A stretch of 5,505 nucleotides of DNA. Origin: Dehalococcoidales bacterium. Its GTDB lineage: Bacteria; Chloroflexota; Dehalococcoidia; Dehalococcoidales; CSSed11-197. The position numbers were made by a program, and so were the translations under genes. Where the stretch lies: positions 1-5,505 of the forward strand of contig JAQWDO010000060.1 of NCBI GenBank assembly GCA_028705415.1, written 5' to 3'. The notes beneath the pieces were generated by a model that searched no databases, was not told the DNA's origin, and saw nothing but the letters and a program-made list of their open reading frames with translations. Numbering within the stretch: position 1 is the first letter of the stretch; every line of letters begins with the position of its first letter. Shown piece after piece: positions 5,426-5,505 of this stretch.

Positions 5426-5505
5426 TTAAAAATTTCGGCACCGGTCAATATTTTCGGGGGCTAAAAACCGGCCCTCAAGCGTTTTGATACATCTATCGCA
5501 ATTCT
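5426..5505 (-). CDS. Possible C-terminal end of a convergent minus-strand gene
   Basis: Reading leftward from the window edge, one minus-strand frame is open for 25 codons and stops with TAA (complement of 5426-5428). The visible residues include NCDRCIKTLEGRFLAPEN, then IDRCRNF. The C-x-x-C pair plus a further Cys near the end, and the ordinary amino-acid mix, look more like real protein than the competing frame, which stops at 5461. A zinc-binding or redox cysteine pair is possible. Such a short open stretch is easily due to chance, and no family can be named. Confidence 0.35.
   Translation of the reverse strand, partial: NCDRCIKTLEGRFLAPENIDRCRNF

Overview
The window looks like a chromosomal segment from a Gram-positive, probably clostridial or Peptococcaceae-type anaerobe. 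This is inferred from the strong AGGAGG-type ribosome binding sites, a likely TTG start, a 62-residue minus-strand protein whose sequence style I associate with Clostridia, and moderate base composition. No species can be named from the sequence alone.

Left block (1-2655, plus strand): the last 70 codons of an unrecognised gene end in TAATG, sharing one base with the start of a 534-residue HerA/DUF87-type DNA-translocating ATPase. After 27 bases with a near-perfect ribosome binding site comes a 269-residue patatin-like phospholipase of the RssA type with an intact Ser-Asp dyad. The three probably form one transcription unit. The truncated first gene occupies the position where a HerA partner nuclease (NurA or another) is often found, but the visible tail does not identify it.

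Middle (2656-3432): a weak hairpin, then a good sigma-A-like promoter and a complete tRNA-Ala(UGC) with no encoded CCA. Beyond it lies an AT-rich stretch of about 650 bases. It carries one convincing small minus-strand gene (62 residues), its possible promoter, an AT-rich inverted repeat, and a region of short open frames on the minus strand, one with a faint cupredoxin-like look.

Right block (3445-5354, plus strand): a compact three-gene set. It holds an N-formylglutamate amidohydrolase-family protein, a free-standing C39-like cysteine peptidase with a visible Cys-His-Asp triad, and an unrecognised two-helix membrane protein with a soluble C-terminal domain. The spacing (20 and 36 bases) suggests an operon. 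Two predicted amide-bond hydrolases side by side is the most system-like feature here. The FGase start is better placed at TTG 3445 than at ATG 3433, because that ATG overlaps the ribosome binding site.

Right edge (5355-5505): an AT-rich gap, and possibly the last 25 codons of a convergent minus-strand gene with a CxxC motif. I see no CRISPR array, insertion sequence, integrase or clear prophage gene. Nothing visible proves a new defence system; the HerA-patatin pairing and the FGase-C39-membrane cassette are the parts that merit comparative checking.
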